DNA of 64,000 nt from Ascochyta rabiei (lineage: Eukaryota; Ascomycota; Dothideomycetes; Pleosporales; Didymellaceae): the NCBI RefSeq assembly GCF_004011695.2, contig NC_082409.1:930001-994000 (forward strand). Direction: 5' to 3'. A model generated the notes under the pieces. The model was not told the origin of the DNA. It did no database searches and saw only the letters and a program-made list of their open reading frames with translations. A program made the translations under genes and the position numbers. Each line of letters opens with the position of its first letter. Within the stretch, counting starts at the first letter, position 1. Shown here one piece after another: positions 21,708-33,600 of this stretch.

Positions 21708-22740
21708 CTTGGTGCGGACGCCGGATTGTATAATTAGAATGTAGTGTAATGATCTGTAATTGGATGAAGTGAATGATAGTCTTCAGAAGGTAGGCTGAGA
21801 CAGCGGAAATAAGGAAATCCTGTACCACCAGCAAGATAGCAACTGAGACCTACCCAATATATAGACGAGATCTCGTGTGAGGTGTGAGGTGTGAGGTCCA
21901 CCATACTACCTATCACACGTCGTATATTTCGATCTGACAAAATCTGCTCACGTAGTAGTCGCCGCCCCAGCGTATGTTGTGTCCCCACGCCCGTGAGCGT
22001 GAGCACTTGAAAATGGCTCTTCCCCACAATTCCCTTGTTCGCCTTCAACTAGTAACCAAGTGCCTTCGACCTGACAGCTAAATGCCGTCGCAAAGAATCA
22101 CTACATTGGCTGCCGCTGTCCAGCTCTTGCTAGCATTGGCGGACATGCACTGTGGCAAGCCGGCGTCCAGCCAAACCCGAGCGAGAATCAACGCAGGGCA
22201 TGCATGTAAGAAGCTCTGGAAAGCTTATGTGGTAGGCGCCATGATATGCGTCGCTATTATGGTGCTGACTGTGGCTGAATAGGGTATGTCGATCTCTCGT
22301 GTCGAGAGCTGAGATTGCCGAAAGAGCGACGAACGAGCCGCTAGTATGCATGGTTGACCCACATCTATAGCTTTTCCGAAAGCTTGGTGCGAGCTGATTT
22401 TCCGGTCAACGTGGGGAACCGAGAATGTGGTCAAAGCGAGCGGCTCGTGGGATGGCAAAGCAAGTGATGGGGATGATGGGGAAGAGTGTAACGACGGAGC
22501 GTTTTGGCGAGGTTGTACTACGTCATGCATTCAATGTTCCACGGCACTGAGCTCTTCGTGCACGACATAGCACTTCATATGTCGGCACATTCTCGGATTG
22601 CGTGCTCTGAGGAAGGTAGAGGCGTTCCCAACATCCGTCTTCATCACGTATGCAATTGTGACTGTCTTCCCCTAGCTCGTGGCCATGATTTTGATCGCTT
22701 GGCTCGCTCTGTATATTTTAAGAAGGAACTTGAATAGGGT
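21708..22740. other. Gene-free stretch upstream of the peroxidase
   Basis: This contains the peroxidase promoter (TATATA-like sequence near 21857-21863, about 150 bases before the ATG). Small open frames such as 22082-22282 have no supporting features. Confidence 0.4.
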
Positions 22741-23324
22741 ATAAGTGGAAGGATGTTGTGTAGCAGTATGAAGACGAGACTGAGTGTGATAGAAAGAGGC
22801 TGTGGTAACAAAAGCTGGGTAAACCTCTGTAAATCTTATACCTTAAGAGGGTCTTCCATATGTCTTGGCAGGCGCCGAGGTGGAGCATAAAGGACTTGCA
22901 CCTGATTTCATACTTACTTTGAATGTCCCAATAAGTGCCGAGGTGGAGCAGACATGCACGTTACATCACATCTAATGGTGCTTCCTCTAGCCGCCTATGA
23001 TGCGATACGGAAACATGTTTTTCTCTCTATTAACTCCTAATCTCTTCGCGTATGCGCGACAAAGTAATAACTCAAACTATGAGTAGTGCATGGTGCGTAT
23101 CGTATCGGCTCAACTGCGCCACCTGTCGACCTACAAACGCTTGGTGAGAAAACTCCAGAGCCGGCTGTGCTTGCACATGATGCCAAGACTCGCTAAGCCG
23201 ACTGGTACTTCCCAAAGATCATCAGTTCCATTGTTATCTCCTGATCCCCGCAGTGAGAAAAGCATGTTCTGAACGAGTATCAAAATGGCATTATCAATTT
23301 CCCTCAATTTTGTTGGCTCAACTG
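22741..23324. other. Left part of AT-rich island
   Basis: Base composition turns AT-rich from here. A 14-base string (gccgaggtggagca) occurs twice, at 22874-22887 and 22937-22950. No gene is visible. Confidence 0.4.
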
Positions 23325-24355
23325 GACGTTGCTATTCCTTTAAGAAGTTGATCCAGGAGAGATCTCGCCTCGGCCGCGTTTGGGTAGCATCGTTCGAGAA
23401 CCCTCCTGTAACGTATCCCTTTTGCTATAACTAACACTCTTGTAGATCTGGAAATAATTTTTTGGATTAAAATATTTACCTCAGAGTATAGTCTTAGCCT
23501 TTAACAAGAACATTTGACCAAGACTTCCACAAACTCCCCACACACAACTACCAATAGACACTATCCTAGATTAGCACATATTTGTGTATGAATATCTGGA
23601 TAGTACAAAGTTACTTTGCAAGGGATTGCAAATATACACAACTAGGACATTGTTCATTCAGGTAAGCCGAACGATTCGACTCTTCACACAATTAAGATAA
23701 ATGTTAATTAATCTTCTGTAGATGTGAAGCCTGATAACGTTGTGGTCAATTACCACTATGCTAACCAAGAGGTTGTAATCAAGAAGGTACAAATCTTTGA
23801 TCTTAAGAATGCTGCCTATCTCCTAAAGCCTGGGTGCATTGAAGGCATGCTAGCCAGACATTATGACTAGCGCAGCCCTAAAGGTCATTTTAAGGGAGAG
23901 ATGAACAAACTATCTGACTTATGCTTATTTGGGCTAGTAGTAACTGTATAATCTAAGAAAGGATTTCCTATTTCTAACACATTAAGTGTATCTACGCTGT
24001 TCTTAGGCGTGTCGTACTTAGGCCTGACGATGACTTTAAATTACACAAATTGAAAGGCGCACTGCCTGCGTTCATCCGTTTACAACGGCATCATATTTTG
24101 GGGATTAAAAAGGGTTGAATGGGCTCATAAGGCATGTTGGTGACAAGGAAGCAAACTGCAAGGTTCTTAGAATGCTTTAGGAAAAATTAGTAGCCGACTA
24201 TATCCTATATATGCAGTTTTTAGAGTGGACAGAGGTTAACTTGACGTTCAAGGACTTGATCCGAGGGTTGAATAGTTTGGACCCCTCACAGCGGCTTACT
24301 GCTCGTCGGGCATTGAACCATCCCTGGTTTGAAGGCATCAAAACTGCTTATTAGC
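23325..24355 (+). pseudogene. Decayed serine/threonine protein kinase (RIP-like relic)
   Basis: Scattered in-frame fragments in N-to-C kinase order are visible. They are a glycine-loop-like LIQERSRLGRVWVASFENP (about 23340-23405); a catalytic-loop DIVHSDVKPDN that spans a remnant intron (23662-23721); a DFG-position DLKNAAYL; an activation-segment remnant ending in TAG (23868-23870) where kinases have W-R-S-P-E; a subdomain IX-like SDLCLFGLV; and a C-lobe end LDPSQRLTARRALNHPWFEG (about 24270-24330). Several TAG/TGA stops and at least one frame change interrupt it. AT-richness and stops at former Trp codons fit repeat-induced point mutation. The parent type resembles a fungus-specific accessory kinase family (inference). 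Confidence 0.75.
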
Positions 24356-24636
24356 ATCAGGAGACCCCCGCTTGTAAATCTGAATCGATAACCAATGCCT
24401 GCACGTTCAGTGCTCATAGCGATATTCTAGATCGATTGAGATATGATGGAACAGGTCGTTTGCAAGACGAGAGCTAGAGAGTGTGGAACGACCTCAATCG
24501 GATACTGTGGACACCGTATGGAATTTCTAATGACGCCTCGTATACGCAGTACTCACGGTCGGACAGTCTGTACCCAACAACCTAAAGCTATACAGGCCAA
24601 AACACCTTTAACTATGGCTGATCGAAACCCACGATC

Positions 24637-24996
24637 CTACAAGCAGTCGCAGAGAGGCTTCTGATCTTGCCTAATGCTGTCTTTGAAGCAATTGAAGTGG
24701 AATGTATGCTTGCCACAGGTCTTCCAAATGACGCCGTACCTGTCTTGCAACACGTCTCCACAGATGCAGCAACTGCGTGCAGAGAGCGGCAAGGTATCCA
24801 TGAACCTCTTCGTGGCGACGCAAGGAAACAAGGAGTTTGGGTCAAACCTGTCTTTATTCATGTGAATCTCCGAGATGTATTCGAGTAGCCCAGCTCTCGC
24901 TGAAGCACTCAAGGTTCGCAGCGCTTCCAGTCTGATATTCTCTGCCAGATCGTTAAAGGCAAGAAAGAGCCGGAGAAAGATGGCCTTCCGAGAATG
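24637..24996 (-). pseudogene. RING-like finger gene fragment
   Basis: This frame is open for 119 residues after a stop at 24999-24997. It has no ATG until residue 46 (24861). It contains C-C-I-C-G-D, then T-C-G-K-H-T-F-H-F-N-C-F, and ends C-D-C-L: seven of eight RING-H2 ligands with plausible spacing, but the last pair is C-x-C instead of C-x2-C and the frame stops directly after. It is therefore either the 3' exon of a gene with a lost upstream part or a truncated remnant. It lies at the edge of the AT-rich island beside the kinase relic, which suggests decay. It could instead be a short functional protein. Confidence 0.45.
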
Positions 24997-25710
24997 CTAC
25001 ATTCAGCTCGGTCCAGTGGGCTCTGCGGCGGATCTGGATAGGCAAGGAGACGCAGATATCGGCCAATCCTGGTTTCTCCGCGGGCAAGATCCGTCAGACG
25101 CGCAAGGCGCGCAGCTCTATCCCTAAGAGTGGAAGTTGGCGGGGGCTTAAGATCATTAATCTATAGGGACGCATCCTTTATAGATAATCATGAAGCCTAA
25201 TAACTACTCTATAGGTATATCGTTATGCTGTTTAAAGATCTAATCCTATAAATAGTTTGTCGTTGTTTTGCAACACACAGATCTGTTTTCAGGCTGAGAT
25301 GGAAATAACAGTCTGCCGTTGATAACACACTGGCGGCTCCTTCGTATCGACATCTCCCCTGAACGAAGCAGACTTGATGCAGTTTTCGTTGACTCTGTAC
25401 TGCTCTTCACGTAATAGGCACGGGTGATTTACCTGCGATGGAACACCGCACCTGACCTGGCGCACTCAGTTGCAATCCTGACTTTGGGAAAACAAGACAT
25501 GTAGGTGGGCAAGAGCTGGAGAGATAACATCGATAGGTAGCCTCACGTCTCTGTCGATCAAACACGAATACTGTTCGACCAAACATCCATAACTCTAAAG
25601 ACAGCTTTCTGTCAAGCAAGACGACTTCTTCCCTACACTTCGGCAAGTCGAAATGCGCAGCCACGTCGAAGACGATGTATTGCAGTCAACTCTGAATCCT
25701 CAAAATATCC
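24997..25710. other. Right part of AT-rich island
   Basis: 25140-25270 is strongly AT-rich with transposon-debris character. On the minus strand, 25407-25690 stays open but lacks an ATG and a usable splice junction with the neighbouring gene. No gene is called. Confidence 0.4.
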
Positions 25711-26624
25711 TCAACAGTTTCCGCCCAAGAAAGGGCTCGTTACCTGCGCCCGAGGGCTCCGGGAGTGAGTGGGGAAAACTCCCTTGTTTGAATCCTTGTA
25801 GTCCGCAAACCTTCCGTTGATGTGTACATCCTTCTCTCCATCCATCGCAGCCGGATCTCTCCCTGCCATTAGTGCTCGGACGATCCTCCTCCCCTCACTC
25901 CGATCCCTTTCATCACCTATCCCCAACCGATACAGCGTCAAGAAGCCGAACTCAGTGCCCCAATGCCCATCCACGTACTCCAGCTCCCGCATCGTATACG
26001 GGCGCGAAAACTTGGGCGGCTCCAGCTCCCGTGCAGCCAGCGCTCGAAGTTCCTGCCACCTCACGCGCTCCGCGGTGGCCCAGTGACAGCTCACGACCCA
26101 CGCCGTGCCGACCCTGAACGGGCTTGCGCCGAACGCCCTGCCTGCTGGCGGCGGAACAGCGAGCGAGAAGATACCGATCGGTCCTGGTTGGAAGTGAGCG
26201 ACCTGTCTTCCGGCCAGGAACAAACCACCCCGCGACGGCGGACCGCCTTCGGGAACCGACCCGCCGAGTCCGATGGTGTAGACGCTGGTAATTGGGCGGC
26301 CGAGGACGTTGCAGATGTAGTTTGGTGCGTGCAGGACGTTGTGGAGTTGGATGGTGGAAGTCCCGAACGAGCGGGGGCGAGCCTTCACTTCGAACTCGAC
26401 TGTGCCGATTCCTACGACTTGGATTGGGTCACCGATGTTGTAGACGGAGCCGATGCTGGATCGGAAAGGGTGGTAGCTTGTGAACCAGGCTTTGTCTTTT
26501 GCAACGCTGCGGTGTGTCAGTGCGATACGCGGGTGGAGAGTTGGGATTGAGGTACTCACTGCACGTTGGAAGAGTCGGAGTAGATCCAGTCAGGACATAG
26601 ACCAACGTTTCCGCTTCCAGCCAT
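25711..26624 (-). CDS. Retroelement Pol beta-barrel-like domain protein (probably domesticated)
   Basis: Exon 1 is 26624-26560 and exon 2 is 26506-25711; the 53-nt intron is GTGAGT..CTGAC..CAG. The join gives DWIYSDSSNVHVAKDKAWF, followed by GIGTVEFEVKARP and LHNVLHAPNYICNVLG. This matches the beta-barrel/protease-like region of Ty1/copia Pol (W-x-DSG-x-H, then G-x-G, then NVLHxP). The catalytic DSG is DSS here, so protease activity is unlikely. No reverse transcriptase, integrase or LTR is near, and the frame is intact. The C-terminal half (about 100-280) has no domain I recognise. A GTAACG donor at 25743 could extend it, but no in-frame continuation is convincing. It appears to be a host-retained, transposon-derived gene (inference). 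Confidence 0.7.
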
Positions 26625-27127
26625 GATGCAAGAACCGAGAGTTGAGAAGATCAGGTTCAAGTGGTAGAAGAGGCAGCAGCGTGCTAGATCCGCTTCATCG
26701 TTCGCAGTGGACCACGCCACGGTTCTCATTCGCGACTGAGTGAAAGGTCATGGGCGAATTCGACTAGAGCCGTCAGGTAAGGTAATCGACATGTGACGTC
26801 CATGTCATGTGGCAAGATCTAGAGATTGAAAATATCTTTTGATCCTTTCCTCTGTTTGCCTGAATATCTAGGTGTTGGTGGACTGATGCAGCGCAATCAG
26901 GAGGCACAGGACTCTTTGACTCATCGCACTGTAGACACTTCTGCATCTATACAGATAACATGAATGCGACTGCAAGAGCATGTCAGTTGCTAGCTTGGCG
27001 TAGTGCAAGTATGGTCGAGAGGTTGCAGACTGTATGACCAAAACATGTCAAAAGGGAGCTTGAGAATGAACACGATACCAAGTGACCGAATATCAGCGCA
27101 AGTCAAAAACTCAATATCTGTTCATAT
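26625..27127. other. Gene-free stretch
   Basis: Promoter side of the Pol-like gene and 3' flank of the second peroxidase. No repeat or RNA gene is visible. Confidence 0.45.
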
Positions 27128-28833
27128 CTAGAACTCCGTACACTCCTGACTTCCCAACACAGTTGTGTCCATATACTGCACCCTGCTCTCCCCAGCGACA
27201 AGATCAAAAGTCGTCGAAAAGCTCTCAGGCGGCTGCACTCCCTTCATCGTCACCAACACCCAGTCTCCAACTTCTCTGCCAACTTCACCCTTCCACTCTT
27301 CCATCTGGAACGCGGGCACAATCGTGCCTTGCTTAGCATACTTCCGTGCCATGCTCGCAACTACAGGCACTCCAGCATCGACAACAGACTTGCGCACGGC
27401 GGCGACGAGCGTAGCATCGTTATCCACACGGCAAGACTGGGCGTCTTGGTACAGGACGGTGTCATCGAGGGGGTACCCGTTGCCGGCATTGTCGTAGACA
27501 GTTTGTTCGCCGGTAGAGACGCGGGTCACGGTGACGTTAAAGCTCTTGATGGATGTGCTTGTAGGGAGGGCGACAGAGAACTCGTGCCACTTGAACATCT
27601 CGCCGAAGATACCGTTTGAGAGACCGAGTTTGTAGTTGGCGGGCTTAGCAATGATGGTAGTATCCAGTGTTGTGTTGGCAGTTGGCGCGGAGCGAGGCGT
27701 GTATGTGAGTGTAACGCGCTCATCGTCGTACTTTTCAGATGTGGTGAGGAGACGGATGCGGGCGGTAAGGGTGATGTGGGTGGAGTTTGCGAGGGAGAAG
27801 GATTGAATGTAAGGCTTGAGAGCTATGGGCTCAAGGGGTTCGGTGAGGGTTACGGTGGAGGGCACAGTGTCGAGCATGCGCGCAAAAATATCGGAGCACA
27901 TAGACTGGAAGGTCTTTGAGTCTGAAGCGAGCGCTTTCATGGTGACGTTGTTATCGGCAGCGAAGATGCGCTTGTCAGAGTTAAGAGTGTCGTTGTGAGC
28001 CACAACGAGCGGGTTTTGAGTAGTGCCGTCGAGGTACTCTGTTGCGACTTTGTTGTCAAATGTTGCGTCGGTAGAGTCGAAGTGAACGACGTTGGTCTCT
28101 GTGTTGTTTTCGGTGATCTCTGGGAAGGTCTTGCCGTGCACTCCTCCCATTGTGTGGCCACAGGCCACCATGGCTATCATATCCTCTGAAGTCTGTTAGC
28201 AGAGTATATTGTAATACATACTGGAACCATCTCGTACCAGTGCTGAACCCCGCTTTGGCAAATAGCTTCTTGTGGGTATCGATATCCTGCTGCGGCTCCG
28301 GCACGCCCAAAGCACCACCTTCGGTCGCATCAACACGACCAAGTCGCAGCGGAATCTTCGGTCCGCCGCAGTTGCCTACAGCAAGGACTGTCGAGAGGGC
28401 AACCAGATCAGCAGCAGAAGTGCGAACATCATAGTAGTTGTTCGTAAAGCCAAAGGTAGCGTTGAAAGCATCACCGGCGTTCTCGGCACGGTCTGTCTCG
28501 AACTGAATCGAAGCATCCAAGCCGCCAACACCAGTGGCTTTATCGAATGTTGCCATGTCGTGGAAAGCTGTTCGAATCCACTCCGCCGCAGTCTGGCGTC
28601 CCGGAGCGTCTGGGTTGCGTGTGCATGGTGATACGCCTGACAAGTGTAAGTTGGATGATCAAACTAGGGTCGTGCATTCAATTACCATCGACGAAGCCCT
28701 CACGGATGTAGCCACTCTGCAAGACCAGCAAGTCTTCCATCCTATCAATTTTACTCGGCCATACATACTCGGCCGTTGCGGGTAGCACGTTGAGCAAGCC
28801 AGCCTGGGCTACGGCAAGCGCGGAGACCTTCAT
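27128..28833 (-). CDS. Heme peroxidase with large C-terminal extension
   Basis: Three exons: 28833-28686, 28636-28238, 28185-27128; 534 residues. The N-terminus (MKVSALAVAQAGLLNVLPATA) looks like a signal peptide. Distal residues are Arg71 and His75 in RTAFHDMAT; the proximal His193 lies in ACGHTMGGVH. The second intron (28237-28186) was placed because it turns a broken frame into GFS-T-EDMIAMVACGH. The peroxidase domain ends near residue 300. The remaining 230 residues form a Thr/Val-rich, beta-looking region with sequons and no family I can name. The likely role is extracellular H2O2-dependent oxidation. It is only distantly similar to the peroxidase at 20757-21707, so this is not a recent tandem duplication. 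Confidence 0.9.
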
Positions 28834-29610
28834 TACTATTTCAAGCGAGTGACTGTGCGGACAACGAAAGTGTTCAAAGAAAGAAGTGAAAACACAGCTG
28901 AGAGACGGAGTTGACCACGCAGGAGATCGTCAGAGGAGTGTTGGGTATTTGTAGTGTATTTCCAAGCGTAGCACATTGCAATTGCCACCCCTGATGGTGG
29001 ATCTCAACACCAAGAGCCTCTGTGCGCTGTATGCATTCTGTATTGAACGCAGTACACTCGTGTGGAGCCAACGATAGGGAGGAGATTAGAATGACACCTG
29101 CTGTTTCAGGATGTACACTTGTCAGGGGTCCTTGACCATGTCATGACCGAGGGACCAGAGGGACGCGAGCAGCTGTCCAGCTTTACTTTCCTCTCTCGTA
29201 TCCGCATGGAAGTCCAGAGTCTAGACATCCGAATAGCATCGGTTGTGAACCGAAAATAGACGCGCACTGATGGTGCGGGGTCAAAGCGGCTGTGGCGGTG
29301 AAAGGACCCGAGGCACGGATTCCTTCGGCAAAAAGCCGTTAAAAGGGTCCACAGGGTGCATGCCGACTTGCTTCGAAGGAGCTTCGAGAACCCCGGCCCC
29401 AGGATGTTGGCAACTATCGTGTGCTGCTAGAATTGATATCTCTGATCATGACCCAAACAAAATCTGTGTCTGCCATCACTCCAGTATTAGGTGTGATCCA
29501 CATTTATAACAGCTCTTTCTTGGTCTCGTTAGATTTACTCGTGTATCGTGGTATTAGTTCGCACTGCCGCCACTGCGACCGCGTGACCTCCAACACTCGC
29601 AGCCGCGCCT
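28834..29610. other. Gene-free stretch
   Basis: Peroxidase promoter plus 3' flank of the parvulin gene. No coding or RNA feature is supported. Confidence 0.45.
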
Positions 29611-30064
29611 TTACTTCCTCCCCTCAACCATGATGATGTGGTACCCTTCGCTCGTCTTGACCTCTCCAATCTTTGGCGCACCAGTGGTACTCGGTTCGAG
29701 GTCGTACGCAACCTTCTCGAAGTCTAGCATAAGGCTGCCGCGGACTTTCCAGCCCAATGAGCCGCCTGAAGTCGCTGTCAGCACGCTCTCGTGATATCGA
29801 CTGATCGACTCGAATGAGCAGCAATCCATGACAAGTCTTTAACATACCCTGCCTCGCCTTGTCCTCACTCATCTCCCTTGCAACTTCGTCGAACTTGGCT
29901 CCGTTCCGTATCTTCTCCAGCGCCTCCTCCTTCTTACTGTGCTTCTCGCAGAGAATATGCCTCACATTGATACTTGTGGCGGGCTTCAGCTTGCCCTTAC
30001 CACCACCACCTGCGTCTTTTGAGTCCCCGGCATCCTTGCCTTTGCCTTTGTTCTTCGGCGCCAT
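29611..30064 (-). CDS. Parvulin-type peptidyl-prolyl isomerase (Par14/Pin4-like)
   Basis: Two exons, 30064-29848 and 29765-29611 (82-nt intron), 123 residues from ATG 30064. The basic Gly/Lys tail [13 protein letters not shown] is typical of Par14 and mediates nucleolar/DNA binding there. The rotamase domain has [35 protein letters not shown] and an end at [14 protein letters not shown]. There is no WW domain, so this is not Ess1/Pin1. Par14 proteins act in ribosome biogenesis and chromatin. Length matches human PIN4 (131). The intron splits the Gly-Gly before SLGW. Confidence 0.93.
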
Positions 30065-30645
30065 GGCACGTGGTGCGTTGGAAGAGAGAACGGTTATGGA
30101 TGAAGGAAAGCGCTGCGAGATTCCCGGTCTGGCGACGTATATTTGGCACACCGTATCTGTAAAAGCGAGGTGGGAGAGTATTGGGCAAAGGTAGGTGAAT
30201 ATGTATGGTTGCTCAAGGCTGAGCTGTAAGCTTGAATGCGGGGCGGCAGAAATTGGTGCGGTAGGCGAGGCGGTGAGGAGTAGGAGGAGGTTTTCGCGTG
30301 GAGACATACGACCAGAAGAATGTCTCAAAGAAAAAAAAAAAGGATCAAACGAGAGAGTATGTGTGGGTGTGTCATCAACATGGCATTTGGTAATATGTAC
30401 AACTGTTGTTGACCTTGTTTGCCTATGCCCTTCCACTCTGGTAGGTACAACAACTCAGAAGACCGATACAGGGCACCTCTTCCTCCAATCCGTTCCAATC
30501 GTTTCCTGTCTTCGTGACTTCGACCTAGAGCTCTCCACCGCGCCATCGTGGGAGGGATCGGGCACGGCTTTGCTTCGAAGCTGGCTGGACGGTGTGCCGG
30601 AGCGTGTAGCGTCGTATGTGATTGCCAAATTACGCGCATGGCCAT
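30065..30645. other. Gene-free stretch
   Basis: 5' flank of the parvulin gene and 3' flank of the ankyrin gene, with an A13 run near 30330-30342. No gene is visible. Confidence 0.45.
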
Positions 30646-33600
30646 TCACCCCTTGCTGTTGACGGCGACGCCATTTGTCTTGTTCTGCGCCAGGACCATA
30701 TCCATGAAGCTCTTACGTGGCTTGTGCTTCTTCTCCACTTTGTGTTCGTCCGGGTCGACAACATGTATGCGCCGCCTCTTGCACTCGGACTTGATGTCTC
30801 CGAGCAAAGGCTGCAGAGATTCGATCTTTTCAACCTCCGAGATCAAGAGCGACTCTTCCACCCAATACAGCCCATCCATAGCAAGAAATTGGTTCTTAGC
30901 CTCCCTGATACTTTCCTGAATCTTGAGGTAGTCAAAGTCTGGTGATCCTTCCATTGGGAAACGGAAGTCTTGGGCGAGTAGAGCAACATCATACTGCCGC
31001 AAGATAGCATCTCGCTGCTTGCGCGTTACAGGGATGCGGTTCCAGTCGGAGTAGGGAACGGACAGATGAGCGAGATCGAGTTCGGGTAGACCAAGGATTC
31101 CCACAACCTGGAATGAGCAGATGTAGGTCTTGTCAAAAGCGGCACTCGAATCGTGAAGGTCCTTGGCCGTGGCGTACAGTAGGGGAAGGAATATTGGTGA
31201 CACTCCCAGTTCCTCGCCAGAGAAATGAAGGGGTCGATCAGTTCCCAGCTCGCAGGCACGTCGTAGTGCTCGCGGAAGCCTTGCAATGCGCGCTTGTCGT
31301 GCAGCAAGTTCTTCTTGCCGTTTAGCTTCCTCTTCGGCTTGCTTGCGAGCGCGTTCCTCCTCTTGCTTACGGGCAGCCTCGGCCTCTTCAGCCTCACGCT
31401 TGACCGCTGCTTCGGCTTCGGCCTTCTTCCGAGCTTCTTCCTCTTCCGCGGCCTTGCGAGCAGCCTCCTCTTCTTCTGCTTTGCGTGCCTCGACCTCCAG
31501 GGCTTTGCGTTTAGCTTCTGCCTCCAAGCGTTGTTCTTCTGCGCGGCGCTCGCGCAGTGCTTCTGGAGTCGCAATCCTTTCTGGAGGCGCAGGGGTCGAT
31601 TTGGCGGACGCAGTGGGTGTTCTTTTGGCAACATGGCAATCTATCGATGCATCTGACAACCGTCGCTTCTTGATTTTGTCATCGACCGGCCGATACTTGA
31701 TCTTGTTCTTGATTTGCTTGCGTTCGTCTGTAGATTCAACCTCGGGCGTGGGCCTGGCGCTGGCAATCTTCTCGATCTTCTTGTGCACTTTAGGCGGCGA
31801 TGATTTGGCGTCATTTTCTTCATCGCTCTCATTCGACCCTGCGCGTGCTGTGCGTGTTGTTGATTCGTTGTCGTCCGAACGTGCCTTGAGCGGCCTTTTG
31901 ATAGGCTTGCCCTCTTCGCCTTCACTGAATGACCGTTGCTTAGCTTTTCGTGTAGGCGCTCGTACCTCATCCTCGCTTTCATCGTCAGAAGATTCCTCGT
32001 CCACAACCCGCTTTCGCCTCTTTACTTCTGTGCCAGACTTCAGGCGCCTGGCTTTCTGAGGCGCCGAGCTGGACTCTGACTTTTTCAGATGAGCACGCTT
32101 CGCATCCGGCCGAGGTGAATGTGAGCGCTCTCGGCGAGGAGAGGATTTGCGTTTGAACCGTGCTGCTGACGGATTTGGCGGCTCTTTCTTTGCCCTCCTT
32201 GGACTTCGGTGGGTCGTGCTATGTTCGTCGCTCGCTTGTTTTAGCATGTCCCTCTCCTGCTCCCACTTTGGGCCCCTTCGTTCCTCGGCAATCTCCCAGT
32301 AGGCCTTGCCCTCTTTGTTCCGCCTGGTCGGGTTGAAGTTGTCCTGTTCTAGCAAGAGAGACACAATCTTGATATGACCCCGTCCAATAGCGACAGTCAT
32401 CGGCGTCTCCGGGTGCTTGGAAGGATCTGGATCCGCTTTGAGGCCACTGGCAAGCAAGATGCTGAGGATGTCGTAGTGCCCGCCTCTTGCTGCGGCAACG
32501 CCACAAGTAATGTTCGGCTTGATGTTACTATTGATAAGCTCTCCAACAGCAAGGATGTCGCCATCTCCAGCCTTCTCGATCAATGTTTCGACGTTGTATT
32601 CGTTGTAGAGAAGTCGTGAAGCACTCTTCGCTTGCTTCTGTCCAGGTTTCTCTCGCGGCTCCGTCACCGAGGTGTCGGTTTGGCGTCTCATGGCGTCCTT
32701 GAGCTCCTTTTCAATCTCCTCACAGTCTTCGTCTTCGCGGTCAAGGACATCGATCGCACGCTGGCCCTTTTTGTTCTGATGATGTGGATTTACGTGTCCT
32801 TTGCTGAGCAAGAGCCTGACCACCTCCAGGTGCCCATTCTCCACAGCATCGATGAGAGGCGTGTCGCGGTCCCCTGATTCGCAATCTGTTCGACAACCCC
32901 TGTCGATGAGAAACTCGACGACTTCGGCCCATCCATTCAACGCAGCCTTTTGCAAGGGCGTAATGCCTGCAAAGTCGGCTTGGTCCAGCTCACCTTCGGC
33001 TTCGTCGTAGGCTGCTTTGACAGCGTCCAAGTCACCCTTTTCGCTTTCTCTGGCCAGACGCGTCGCACCAAATCGATCGGTCTTCCGGCCATGAGGCATT
33101 GTCCGTGCAGGAGAGGTCAATGCTCGGTGTGTGGCGCGCTTGACACGGGTGTGTGGGTTTGCATCTGTAGCTCGAGGTGAAGAGGAACGCTCGGAGCTAG
33201 AGTCGGAGTAGCGTTCGATTGACACAGCAAGACCTGGCGCGTCCTTGCGCTTGCGTCCTGCGGCGCCAGAAACCATGGATTGTGTCGATTGCGAGCGCTT
33301 GTGTGGACGGCCAAAAGCTCCCTGGAAGGAAAGTTAGGAAAGGAAGGGCAAAGTCAAGAATCATGGGTGGGGCTTACCGTGGCAGGCGAGTTGGGCTGTG
33401 TGCGATCCTTCAGCCCTTCCGTCTTTGCTTTTTGGCGTGGAGGCTCCAGGTTCTTGAACTCGTCACGCAGCTTGCGCTTTCGGTTCTCGACCGTGGAAGC
33501 GCTGCGGCCTCTCGTCAGGGCTTGCGTAGGGGACAAGGTTGGGTTGGCGGGCGATGCAGCTGGGCTAGTGTCCTTGGTCTGCCGCGAAGCCGTGCTTGGA

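Noticed and set aside
25407..25664. 85-codon open frame on the minus strand as a third exon of the Pol-like gene
   Set aside because: No ATG, and no acceptor keeps the phase from the donor at 25743 without hitting a stop.
31286..32059. 257-codon open frame antisense to the Hos4-like gene
   Set aside because: Mirror of the Ala/Glu/Lys coiled-coil codons; no independent support.
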